From: Heracleum sosnowskyi
Taxonomy: Eukaryota > Streptophyta > Magnoliopsida > Apiales > Apiaceae
Reading direction: 5' to 3'
DNA length: 64,000 nt
Assembly: GCA_030848705.1 (NCBI GenBank)
Contig: CM061245.1
Location: 64,506,006 to 64,570,005, forward strand
The notes beneath the pieces are model-generated. The model searched no databases, was not told where the DNA came from, and saw only the letters and a program-made list of their open reading frames with translations. Shown piece by piece: positions 33,302 to 45,386 of this stretch (within the stretch, counting starts at the first letter, position 1; each line of letters begins with the position of its first letter). The position numbers and the translations under genes are program-made.

Positions 33302-35140
33302 AGAGAAGTTGTTTGTGTTATTTATCATTTGATAGCTACAATATTAAAGTGCATAAAATTAATCTAGGTTGCAAATTTATTAATTATTATGTTTAAGTGA
33401 TTATGGTATATCATTATATACCTCCCACTATTTTTATCAAATAAATAGCCCTAACTATTAATTCGGAAAGTATTTCTCTTAAATCTTTCTAGTGAGCCAA
33501 GATCCATATTTCGTCATGCTTAAGGTCAGCTTTGGATTTACTCCCAAAACATGATTTATTTAGGTAGACAACTCTTGTCAATTATATCATATATAACTCT
33601 TGGAAAGTTTGGTAGAACAACATTTGTTCACATTTATCTAATAAATCATACCAAGCTCCATGCCTCTAAGTTCACAATCCTATTGTGGTGACTTAGTTAA
33701 ATCTAACCCAATGGTCTAACAGTTAAGTATCACGTTTACTTCATCGCGTCTTACCACGATAGATAGGAGTGCTTCGCTTTGGCGAACCCACTCTTTCTCG
33801 ATCTAGGTCTTGACGAGTGTTGCCCATTGGAAGGCATCTAATCGACTTAATATTTTAACTTTAGGGATTTTATTATTAAAACGACCATGATCCCATCATC
33901 AAGAGATTCCCAATTTTTCCTTGAACTAAGTACTTCAATTCAAAATTCATCAATGGTTTGATTTCCAGTCCAACGGAGGAGTCACACTGGTCTCACTTAA
34001 AACCCGCCTTCCTTACAAGCTCTGCTTGTATTTTTGTCAAAATCGCCCCATATCAAAAAATTGAAAATTCATACTTATTTCCATGTTTCATAAACACAGG
34101 AATCTCATGTTCGTTTTGTTCAATTTTAAAATCTTAAATCGTTACAGATTTTATCTTGTTTAGCAAACATGGCATGGGTGACGTATCTAATACATACATG
34201 TTTAATCTAATTAAAGCATGCATCATTATCTACGCATACATATCATCATCACATGCATCATATATGTAAAGTGCGTAAAGTAAACGTGTTTGGTTATGGC
34301 CCAACCTAAGTGATCTTTCCAAGCTAATGGAAAAATCAAGGTCAATCTATGGTGGTATCAAAATACAATACAATGTTACAAGTCTTCAAGCTTTAACTTG
34401 CCTCCTTTCTTGCCTCCTTGTAATGCTTCATTGGTTCTCCATCTTGGATGTCTTCATATATATTACATAAATAAAACAACCTATCCTACTGAACTTACAA
34501 GTAGAACTCGAGTTACATTCGATATTTAAACATTACAAGGAATAACGACATGCAAGTCGTATTTAGAAACCAAACCATTAAAACAAAACCACTATCTATG
34601 GGTCTTTAGGCCATAACCAATCACCATGCTCATATAACAATTAAGAACATCTCATATTGCATTAACATATCATACCATATCATATTTCTCATGATCCAAT
34701 CATAGAAATCAAATAAAGTGTAAATCAGAAAATCAAAATAAGAATTCTGAAAACATTAAATCGCTATTTACAGACAGTAAATGACGTCAAACGCCTTACA
34801 GACGAACGACTGACTTTGTCAGTTTTGTTCAGACGCCCGTTTCCCTTTCCGAAAAGGTATTTCGGCGAAATTCTGACACAGTATGCAAATTTCACTAAAT
34901 CTGCGCATCGTATTCAGAAATCGTATCGAATACGATTCTCATAATTCGATTTAATATGTATCATATACATACATCAATATACACAATCATCTCATGATTA
35001 TCAAATCCTCATGAATATCATATATTCAAAAACATATACATACATATATATAAATCAACACAAAAACATGGTAGATCGCAAATATGCATATATATCGAAA
35101 ACTGTTAAACACACAACCGAATTAAAACGTTTCGCAAGTA
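33302..35140 (-). other. Long untranslated leader of Element 4
   Basis: 1.8 kb lies between the PBS and gag with no believable ORF or recognised protein. It is long for a copia leader. I see no target duplication or LTR ends that would mark a further insertion within it. Confidence 0.5.
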
Positions 35141-35152
35141 GCTCTGATACCA
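35141..35152 (-). other. Element 4 primer-binding site (initiator tRNA-Met)
   Basis: TGGTATCAGAGC on the minus strand, one base after the LTR end (...AACCCTTCA). Confidence 0.88.
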
Positions 35153-35514
35153 TTGAAGGGTTTCGAGCACATAAACACAACGGAAAACGTAAAAATAAAT
35201 CGAAATTCGAAACCCATCCGCAGGATCCATGCGAAAACAAAAGATTTAATTCGGAGATTAAGAACAAATACCTTAAGAAGTTTTAACAGTTCATTAATGG
35301 AAGATTAATGGATATCCAAAGCTTGTTCAATCACTATGTATCCCGCTCTCGCGATCTACACTCTACGTTATCCACACGAACGCTTTTCTTGAAGGATTGA
35401 TATGTACTAGCACCCGAAAACTGCTTGTTTCTCTCTCTCTTTTCTTGCTCTCATAAGCGGCTAGGGTTTTAATGTAAAAACGTTTTTTATCATTAAAATC
35501 AGCCCTCTTTTAGA

Positions 35515-35523
35515 GTTTATATA
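35515..35523 (-). promoter_or_regulatory. Element 4 LTR TATA box
   Basis: TATATAAAC on the minus strand, about 360 bp before the LTR end. Confidence 0.55.
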
Positions 35524-36354
35524 GAGAGGAAAATAGTTTTCTAATTATAAACCAATTATAATAAAATACTAATCCGAAATTCCAATTATAATTAATTTCA
35601 GAACTAGTTTAAGTAATTCCATTTTCTATTTAAATAATTAATCAAGTCATACTTAATTAATATTATAAATAGAATAAATTACTTATTTAAATTTAAATTC
35701 ATAATTTAAATTATTTCTCCTTCAAGCGTTCTTTGTGTGTGACCATGTAGGTTATTATTACGTTGGTAACAATTTTAATAACTAATTAAAATTGTAAACA
35801 ATGAGCGGCATCTAGTAATACATCATTGCCACCCAAGTAATAATAATTAAATCGGTGATTCGATTAAGCCTTTCGTGAATAATGTTCCAGGTAATATAAT
35901 CCCTTTAACCTTAATATTATAGATTAAACTCGAGGCATGTAATGTGTCATCCTCTTCATAATTTAATCTTAGTTTTCTTGATCGATGAGTAGACTAATAA
36001 ATCAAATCAACATTTGAGCACAGCCGTGCATTTCTTAGTCTCACTCAAACAAGAGGCCAATAATATCGCTCCTAAAATTAGGAGAGTTAAATCCCATCTA
36101 GATCATTCATATTTCTCATACGATTCATAATATACCCAATGTCCACTTTTATCATCACCCGGTCAAAGGTAACTTTTAATGTAATCAAAGTTTATTAATT
36201 CTCGTATAAAAATATAATGATTTCAGGTCTAAGGATCATTACACCATTATCACAGTGAGAATTACTTATGACACTTTTAACATGTGTAATCTCACGGCGG
36301 GTCAATCCAGTGCCATATACTCTTACATGCACCTATGTTTTGACTTTAGTATCA

Positions 36355-36359
36355 CCATA
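36355..36359. other. Left target duplication of Element 6
   Basis: CCATA, repeated at 50151-50155. Confidence 0.9.
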
Positions 36360-39300
36360 TGTAACAGCCCCAAATCCGGGGTCAGGGATTTAGAGTAGTC
36401 ACGATCCATTTACTCCTTGCCTTACCTGTATTACTCACACCGTGCATAATTTACCCGCTCATGACCCCATAATATATGTCTCACACACACATACACAGGT
36501 TAGAGTCTCAGAAACGACACAAATACAACTATTGCGGAATAAATTATCTTTATTACAATACCCAAATGTCTTTGAATCTGTCACTGATACAATTTCTAAG
36601 TAATGTTACATTACCAACTTAGCCTTCTGATGCTCACAATCCTCTCATACCATTCATATCTATACATAAGTGGAATACCAAAAGCTGTAGCGTGATTCGA
36701 TTGATTCGCACTACTTTCGGGATCACTGCTAGAAACTGTTTATGGAAACGCCTTGCGGGGTATGTGCCGTCCCATTGGCATCCTGCTTCGCTGCTATATA
36801 ATATATATAAAACAATAGCAAGAGTGAGCGATAGCTCAGCAAGGTAATGAAGGAATGGCATAATTCTGCCTTTAACTCAACCCAGAATAAAGCGGGTATA
36901 AGACAATAATTTGTCAAAATATCTCGATACTGAAATTATATCCTTATCGGAATGTACTCCCAAAAATAATACCATTGTTGTATTTCAAATATCAATTTCA
37001 TAATATTTCTGTAACTTTTGCTATATTATGAACAAAGTTCTAGTATAAAAGTTGAGGTTTCAAAGTAAACCAAATACAACCTTTCCGAAAAATATATGCT
37101 ATATATAAGCAGAATATCAACATATAACTTAAAAGATGAAGTTATAAGGTGATTCAACATAAACAACTCCCTTACCATAACTCATGTTATGTAGGGTATC
37201 CACAGAGTCATATGATATAAACGATGAAGTTACGAGGAAAATTAATAAAATGTTTCCGTAACCCAAAATCCACTTAGGCGTATATATCCTTAATCAGGTT
37301 TTATCAGAGTCATACTTCATAAAATAATAGATGAAGTTGCATGAATTTATTGTCACTTTATTTCCAAACACTTTTCAACCCCCTGCCAACACGATTGGTT
37401 CATCCCCCAATACATGTTGCAGGAATATCCAAATTGGATGATGAACTAATATTGGAGTTGCTACCGCGCCCGCTGTGCCTAACCTTGCTATGATCAGTAG
37501 CAGGTCGCACCGCTCAAATAGTTTTCTACATGTAGATGGAAGGATCACGACGACCTGACATTGTCTACCGCCTTCCAGTGACCTCCCGGCCCATTTGGGG
37601 CCATAAAGTTGGATGGGTCTATCGCAACTGGACCACTTACACCACTCCTAGTTCAGATGAAATCCATGACTCTGAAACGTAAAGGTCGTCCTCCTTTCCC
37701 CAAGTGTAATACTTGTTGATACGACTCCACTAAGTAGTTATATCTAGGTTGGAAAGGAAGATTCCCCAATATTTCCCAAGCTATGCTTGTTAATGGACAT
37801 CGACTTGTTCCATGAATTTACCCCTCGATCATTGAGGTGGTAACACAACACTAGACTGGCAGCAATTAAATTGCTCCAAGAAAATATCTGTCCCTTGACA
37901 GTTTTTGAATTGAGAGTTTAAAAAGAGTAGTAGTCACTTAAATCAGGTTTCCCATATTTTTGATGGTTGAGCGAGCATTTAAATCCTCTTGAAAGACGGA
38001 TTTAAATGGAAAACATTGCTTTGGGAACCTCTTTCTGATTTAAAATAATTGATAACATTTATTAAATAAGTAAACCTTCAATGAATACTCGAACATAATA
38101 TTTAATGAGTAATTAAAGATTAAATGAATCTTCAGAATAATATCCATTAAATAATTAAGCCTCAAATGAATATTCAAAAAGTAATATTCTTAAAGTCAAT
38201 AATCCCCAAATGAATATAAATAATATCCTTTAAGTCAATAATCCTCAAATGAATATAAATAATAATATTCATTAAATAATTAATCCTCAAATGAATATTC
38301 AAAAATAATATTCATTAAGTAAATAAAGATTAAATGAATATTCAAAGATAATATTCATTAAATAAATAAGGATTAAATGAATATTCGAAGATAATATTCA
38401 TTAAATAAATAAGGATTAAATGAATATTTAAAATAATATTCATTAACTAATAAATAATCCTCGAATGAATATTCAAAGTAATATTCATTAAATAAATAAA
38501 TAATCCTCGAATGAATATTCGAAATAATATTCTTAAAGTCAATAATCCTTAAATGAATATAAATAATATTCTTTAAATACATAATTAACCCTCGAATAAC
38601 AGTTACCCGATATCTGTATCGGAAAAATAACCTTTAATACATACAAAAATATAATTACTTCTGATCTAAAGAAATATCATACGCCCTTAACCTAGGGCCT
38701 TTATAAAAACCTGGCTTCTAACTGATATCCCATATCTAGCTTATAAGCCAATTACCAAATCATTTCCAGGTAATTAATACTTTCTAAAAATATAATTAAT
38801 GTTTAATAATAATATTCCTCCAGATGAATAGTACTCTGCCGCTGGAATCCCTCCGGGTTTCCACGACTATCTATATAACACAAATATCAACTCCCGGTCT
38901 AGAGTCGAAACAATAAACATGCTCTTATCTATAGAGCTACAAGGTATACCGGTTCATAAGTACATTATCTCACAGCTCGTATAATATCCAAAAGTCAAAT
39001 TCTATTTAACACGATATATAACATGTATCGCAAAACTGTATAACTCCACACATGGCAACAGCAGTAATATATAATCAATACTTCAAATTATAGATTTAGG
39101 AAACTTGCCACAATACTCATAACTAAGATTTGATATATATAACTTGGGAATACACAAGTATTGAATATTTGAAAATATACCTACTCTGAACAATAGAGTA
39201 TGGTTTAGTAAACTTGCCTGATGCTTGAGAAGTGATAGGGGTTCGCGACGATGCCGGACCATCTAGACAAAGTCAAAGAAACGCACGATTAATCCCCTGG

Positions 39301-41121
39301 ATAATCCACTTGTACACAATGCTTAAACACGTAAGCGAAACACAACCAAGGCATTACTAGCTCATCCTAGGCTCATACTAAGTCCACGTTTAGTCGACAA
39401 TTACTTAAGTCGTAGGTTTAGTCCGAAATCGATCCTCGAATACAAGTTATACTTAATCATTTACAACATTGGTTTCTAAGTCATGTTCTTGGTGGTTTTC
39501 AGTTGCGCGACCTCGACTAAAACATTTTTATAAAATCGAAACATAATCTTTTTAATCCGAATCGTTTTCGTGAGCCTTCCTAACTGTCTCTAGTATTATT
39601 CCTCAAAGTTTCACATTTTAATATGGCTTCTAAGTGGTCCAAATATAGCTTCAAAGTGGCTGACCAGAGAAGGGTGGTTCCTCCGAACGACGTTTACTAA
39701 AACTCACTTTTCTCCTAAACCGTAAATCGTATAGGCATGATCTTTATACCAAAACAAACCTTAAAACAAGACCTACAGGCTCCTGGTCAGTTCTGCTCAA
39801 AAATATTCCAAGAACAGTTCGTAATTCTTGCTCAAAACAACCTTAAATCAAATGGGCATTACGACGGCTATAATCGTAACGTTTTCCATTTCCAAAACAC
39901 AACCAAATCAATACCAATTAATCCCAAACTCACCATCCACCTTATACACCCTCCACTCAGTCAAATCCTCCATGAATAATCAAACCAAATTCATAACCCA
40001 TCCCCCAAACTCAACCAACAATTCATATAATTACTTAATCATGATCATAAACATCAAAACCACTTCAAACTCATATAAACAAAAGGGGGCAGAGGTCATT
40101 ATACCTTCCTTGAATCCTTAAACACACCACAAGAGATTGTAAGCCTCAAAAGAGTCTTCATCCATGGTTATCATCCTTAAACTTGCAAAAGAAAATCAAG
40201 AACAAGTTATGAATTCTCGGAGTTACTATACACCGGTTTAAAGAACTGGAACAACGAAGGCCTTACCTTGCTCAAATGGAAGACACTCGTGAAATAGGAA
40301 ATGTAGGTTATCTCAAGACCTTTCCAACAAGATATCGATCGCCAATTTCCACCAAGAAATGCAGGAGATATGGAGTTTACATTCCGGCAGTCTGTTTTTG
40401 GCCGAAAAAGGAGAAAATGAAAATGTTTTTGTTTTTCTTTTGTCTTGGTTGGTCAATTAGAAATGCTGATTTTTATGTCAAAAGTGGTGAGTCATGGCTT
40501 GGTGTATTGTCCTCTTGACACTTGTCACACATGCAAGAGTGGTGGGCAAGTGGCTTGACTGCTTTGCTTTACTGGTTCGTTTCCTTTCACACGGATGATC
40601 CAATTGTTGCATTCCTTGTATTTATCTTGTTACATGTTACTTCCATGTCTATATTTAATCCTGTCATAATTTCAATCCTTAATCCATGATTCGTTCGCTT
40701 AATCGCTTAATCTCGTTATAAAGTATCAGCGGTTTCTAGAACCTTCGTTTCACTGTCTCAGTGGTTTTCGTTCTAAATTCTCAAATCAAATATAATAAAA
40801 TTCCAAAATATTAAATCCTCAAATCCTCAATTTTAATATCTCATTTCTTGAATATAATAATATATAATTCGCTGCCCGGTCGAATATTACACCGAAATAA
40901 AAATCAAAATTTCTGAATTCCGATCATCTTTGCATTCACTTATTTACTCCGTAGATCACTAATATGACTTCGGAATATCCACACCACGTCTCGTACATAG
41001 GTGGCATGAAAAACTTTGTTAATCCTCAAAATCACTATTCATCCACCAAATTCACTATTCACTGTTGTACTTAATCATAATAAGAAAAGTTTTAATTTTT
41101 CCAAAAATTCGGGTTATTACA
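36360..41121 (-). repeat. Element 6 3' LTR (4762 bp)
   Basis: On the plus strand it opens TGTAACAGCCCCAAATCC and closes GGGTTATTACA. Short ORFs in it occur in both LTRs and look like chance. It includes a 43-bp minisatellite. The patch 40234-40382 differs from its partner at 12 positions. Confidence 0.93.
38096..38582. repeat. AT-rich ~43-bp minisatellite in Element 6 LTR (left)
   Basis: About ten degenerate units contain AAATGAATATTC and ATAATATTCATTAA, each with palindromic GAATATTC or AATATT cores. Three central units repeat with a 43-bp period (starts near 38328, 38371 and 38414). The array is duplicated in the other LTR. Confidence 0.8.
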
Positions 41122-41134
41122 GTCTCCCCTCCTT
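41122..41134 (-). other. Element 6 polypurine tract
   Basis: The minus strand reads AAGGAGGGGAGAC directly before the LTR start TGTAATAACCCG. Confidence 0.8.
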
Positions 41135-41159
41135 AAAAGGATTCCGTCCCGGAATCGGC

Positions 41160-42780
41160 TTAGGAATAACTGGGGGTACTTCTCTCCCATTGCACTTTCT
41201 AACTCCCAAGTGGATTCTTCCACTTCTTGATTCTCCACAAACCTCTCACTAGCTTGGCTACCTCGTCTCTTAGCACTTGTTCTTTTCTATCCGTGATTTC
41301 CACAGGTTGCTCTTTGTAAGTCAGACCAGGTTGTATATCTACCTGCTCGTACTCTACATATGTCGGGCATCTATAGTATACTGACGTAGCATTGACACAT
41401 GAACCCCGTTATGACCATTCTACAAGTTTGGGGGGTAAGGCTGGCTCGTAGGCCACCTTCCTGACGCGTCTTAAAATCTCAGATGCCCCAATGAATCTCG
41501 GGCTCAACTTCCCTTTCTTTCCAAATCTCATTAATTCTTTCCATGGAGATACCTTTAGCATCACGAATCGCTAACCTCATACTCTCTATCTTGTTTGTAC
41601 AGAAATACACCAGCATAAACTTGTTTGTCATTCATCAACTTGCCATTTAGCTTATCAATAGAAGTACCATCTCTATACTTGCGGCTTAGTCCGCATACTT
41701 TCTCTGTCTATCTTGGTTGTCACTAGCCGCTTGTTGGTGAAATCTTTTGTCTTTCTAGTTTGTCGGACTAACTTGGGTTTTTGTGTAAAATCTCATCCTT
41801 TAATTCCTGATCATTCGGAATCCATCTCTGTCTCATTTTAATTAAGGGTATCGGCCACCACATTGGCCTTCCCCGGATGGTAGTGTATCTCACAGTCATA
41901 ATCCTAGGTCAATTCTAGCCATTTCTTCATCTCATGCTATCTACTATCACTGGTAACTCAAAACCAATTCATTACATTCCATAAAAATTTGTGGGTGCAT
42001 TAGTCAACCCAAAATAACCTCGCTGAAAACTCGAAGTGTATATTCCTAGTACGAATCGCAGTCTTGGGTATATCCTCGGATTTAACTTCCAACTGGTGAT
42101 ATCCAGTTCTTAAATCAAATTGGAAATACACAGCATCTTTCAACTGGTCAAACAACCATCTATCTTGGGCAACGGGTACCTATTCTTAATGGTAATGCTT
42201 GCTCAACTCTCTATAGTCGATACACGATCTCCTACTACCATCTTTCTTTCTTACGAACAACACCGGGGCTCCCCACGGTGATACACTGGGTCTTATCATA
42301 CCATTATACAACAACTCTTGTAACTGAGTCACTAACTCTTTCATTCCCACTATACTCTGAATACTTGGTATTCATTCTCGTGTCATCCAAATCGATATCT
42401 GGTAACTCATTAAAACCTTGTACAATCTCCCAAAACCATTGTAGTTCCCTTTATACTTGGTGTCTCTTTTCTTGGCGTCAACCATAAGAGCTAATTAAGC
42501 CTCGTATCTCTGGCGTAATAGTTTCTTAGTCTAAAATATATTCAAGAATCTCTGAATATGTCTCCATCTTTTATTTATCACACTCTCTCTCTCTTACAAT
42601 CAGTCTGGGCTCCATTGGGTGTCAACCAACCCATCCTTATTATAATATCAACTTCTCCCAAGTCACAATACCAGCTCCCTCTGACTCCATCGCCAGTACT
42701 TATCTTGCTAACCCAGATGTAGTGTCCATTCGTAAACAACTCCTCCAAAATCTCAATTCCACTATAGGGCATCTATCTAA
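41160..42780 (-). pseudogene. pol: Element 6 pol fragments (protease, RT, RNase H, integrase end)
   Basis: From sense-upstream to downstream I can read four pieces. A protease-end segment lies at 42772-42578 (LGEVDIIIRMGWLTPNGAQ). An RT N-terminal part lies near 42330-42200 (QELLYNGMIRPS, SPWGAPVLFVRKKDG), with more RT to about 41960. The RNase H end is near 41900-41850 (YHPGKANVVAD). The integrase C-terminal and chromodomain-like part is near 41590-41160 (VEESTWELES, EKYPQLF). The RT YxDD region and the integrase catalytic core are missing, and every piece has stops or shifts. Compared with the 5.9-kb interior of Element 2, this has lost well over half of pol by deletion. Confidence 0.8.
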
Positions 42781-45370
42781 CACCGTTGTCACTGGAGTTC
42801 ACGGCACATCTCTATTCCTTTCACATATATCGATTGACACACTTTCCATTATCATAATATCCTTGGGAGAATAAACCAATTTCATTGATATATCACTAAC
42901 ATTCTATTCGTCTTAGGGATTCGCTCCTGACATAGGCGATTTCGTTGCGAATCTAATTCCTATCAGCGAATTTTGACTTATTTGACCTGGTTGGCCTCCC
43001 CTTGGAATTCAATGAGGATAACAAAAATTATGGGGCCTTGAAAAGATAGCTCCCATATCAAGGAAAACGTCACACACTGGTGATCATATGGTTATGAATT
43101 TTAAGGTAACCTTATTGGTGGTAAGAGAATTTACCGAGAGATCAACATGATCATAAGAACTCAACGTTGTGTGCCTCAATTGAGACATTACTAAAGGTAA
43201 TTAGCCTTCTTATATTTCACAACTTACAAGTGATGGCGTCCCATCCGACTTCTATCACACAGACAGATAGTCCTTGTAGCCCCTATAAGTATAGGGTTGT
43301 TCGTCTCAGTGGAAGTTGAAAAATATGAAAGCAATTCGATATCAATTTAATGATTATCGCCTTTCGACAATATTTCTCAAGGGAACACCTTGGATTAAAA
43401 TTGAACAGATTCCAAAGGTGCGGTTTCCAAAGAAAATACAAAGAAAAGAGTAACCAAAAGATACTGGTACTTAACAAACAAGTGGTGAGGTATCACCATA
43501 GGGTCATTCCTTATTTGAAGAAAAAGTGAAAGCTTAAATAACATCATTTGACAGGGCTTCGAAAGCCTGAAAGTAGGCATTGTGACAGCCTCTGGCACAA
43601 GTGAAACTGAAGGTGGTTTAGCACAAGTGTTATAAAACAACTTCGAAGAGGGAATATACCCTTTATCAGAATTCTTTCTTGGAAATAAGTCAAGATAGAT
43701 CATAGATTGGGGAGGTACCCCACATAATTTGCAAATGGGGAGGGTACTACCAAGGTCTCTACGGATGCCTTTTTTGTCGGCTCCTCTGATGGATAATCGT
43801 TCAATTCCAAAGCTTTTCTTCTCCAGGCACACCCTAAGGTGCTCGATACTTACGTTATTGCCGACTCATAATAGTCGCTAAGGATTCAACCATCGACCTT
43901 TTCAATCGCAGGGAGTTCTATTCGACTAGGCGCAAACATCTCAAGTAAGCGTTCTGTTCTATGAGAAGACTTCGATACCGTTGTCGCCCGTAGCAATGAC
44001 AATTCCACATGTCGACTGGGCGGTACTTCGGAAGATCGTTAGAAACTACAAGATTAAATCCGGTCTCTATTTTAATCATCCTTATATCCAATATTCCTTC
44101 TCCCATATCAATCCTGGGTGCTACATAAGCTTAACACTTTTGGCACAATAGCCTTTTCATTTAAGTCAATCCCGGAATTTCTCAGTCCGTCTTGGTCCTT
44201 TAATATATTTCGCCTTTACCGTCCAATCTCAACTTCATCATTTTATCTCTACAATCAATTATAGCAATCAGGGTCTGTCCACCAGCCCATATAACGGCTA
44301 TCTTACCCAATCCACAGGGTTCACTCCAATTTCCACTCTCTTTGGTGACATCCCCTGGTAATCAGAAAGACAAGGTTTGCCAAAATCTGCTGAATTTCTT
44401 TCCAAAATCAGGGAAACTTGATCAATCTATTTACCTACTAGTAATGCTCGGATCTGATTTCCGACCTTTCTGTTCTATCCTCATAAGTCCTTCTTGGTTT
44501 CTTGAGGGTGGCAAATCTCGTTCTCGATTCCGTCTTAGCGTGCTTGTCTTACAATAACATTTGCATGGTACATATACCCAAAATTTTCCTTGGGATAATA
44601 AAATCCCTTAATGATGTAATAGACACTCTTTCCAGTGGAATCGCTGGTCGTGGGGGATTGAAGCCTCATAGCCCAAGCAATTCCTTACACTATACTAGGC
44701 AACTAAGTACCCTTGATCGTTCGTGAAAATCTGAACATCTTGGTTCTTACGTATGCCGCCTCCTTATGGGCAACTATAACTGACTACGAGTAACAGGTTT
44801 CGTTCGAGTCGAATCAATCCACTGATACTGGCTATACTGCCTCTACCTCTTTTGCTTTGGAGGTTCTACTCCATTTTCTTTGTCATATCTCTTGATGAAT
44901 CATAAACAATCTTTAAACTCTCGTCTCGTCACTTATTTATCCCTTGAAGGTTCGTCCGGTCTTATTATTATACCTCAAGTAACATACTACATCTTTATCA
45001 ATCAACACGTTCTTTACAAGATTCTTTCCTTGACCCACTATGGGGTCTTCCTCTAGATCCTCCTATGGATCTTCCTTTATCGGGTCTCCGTCCATTTCAA
45101 GGAACGCATCATCAATTGCCTACTCGAAGGCCTCGGGGTCTGGCATCTCAGAATCCCATCAATCTATAACTCATACGAATCGAGGTGACTAACCATGAAG
45201 TCCTAAGTATGGTTTCCCAGAAGAAGTCCCCTCTCGGGCTTCATCTTAAACAGTCAGGGTCATGTCCTCTAACCCGACTACGAACTCAATTTGGGCTCTA
45301 GATGTTCTTATCATTCTTAAGGGTATTGTAAGACTCGATCTCCTATCGTTTCTGAGGACTGTAACCTAAC
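42781..45370 (-). other. Element 6 interior, mostly unrecognised
   Basis: By position this should be gag and leader, but I recognise no gag core or zinc knuckle. A 145-codon ORF at 43395-43832 (MCLEKKSFGIERLS) resembles nothing I know. Near 45040-45180 a broken acidic stretch (DSEMPDPEAFE, AIDDAFLEMDGDP) lies where Element 2 has its small leader ORF. Confidence 0.4.
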
Positions 45371-45382
45371 GCTCTGATACCA
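45371..45382 (-). other. Element 6 primer-binding site (initiator tRNA-Met)
   Basis: TGGTATCAGAGC on the minus strand, four bases after the LTR end. Confidence 0.9.
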
Positions 45383-45386
45383 TTTC

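Larger units (their letters stand above)
35154..36359 (-). repeat. Element 4 LTR, first part
   Basis: The LTR opens TGAAGGGTTTCGAGC on the plus strand and is cut at 36360 by Element 6, resuming at 50156. The total length is about 1523 bp. It contains a TATA box and AT-rich sequence and no gene. Confidence 0.8.

Noticed and set aside
36634..36917. Short minus-strand ORFs in the Element 6 LTR (and the pairs at 38373/47402, 39737/48766, 39828/48857, 41016/50045)
   Set aside because: They recur only because the LTR is duplicated. They have no recognisable domains and no codon pattern, and one differs by stop position between copies.
43395..43832. 145-codon ORF in the Element 6 interior as a possible captured host gene
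   Set aside because: No recognisable domain, no intron-like structure and flanked by decayed element sequence; not enough to call a gene.
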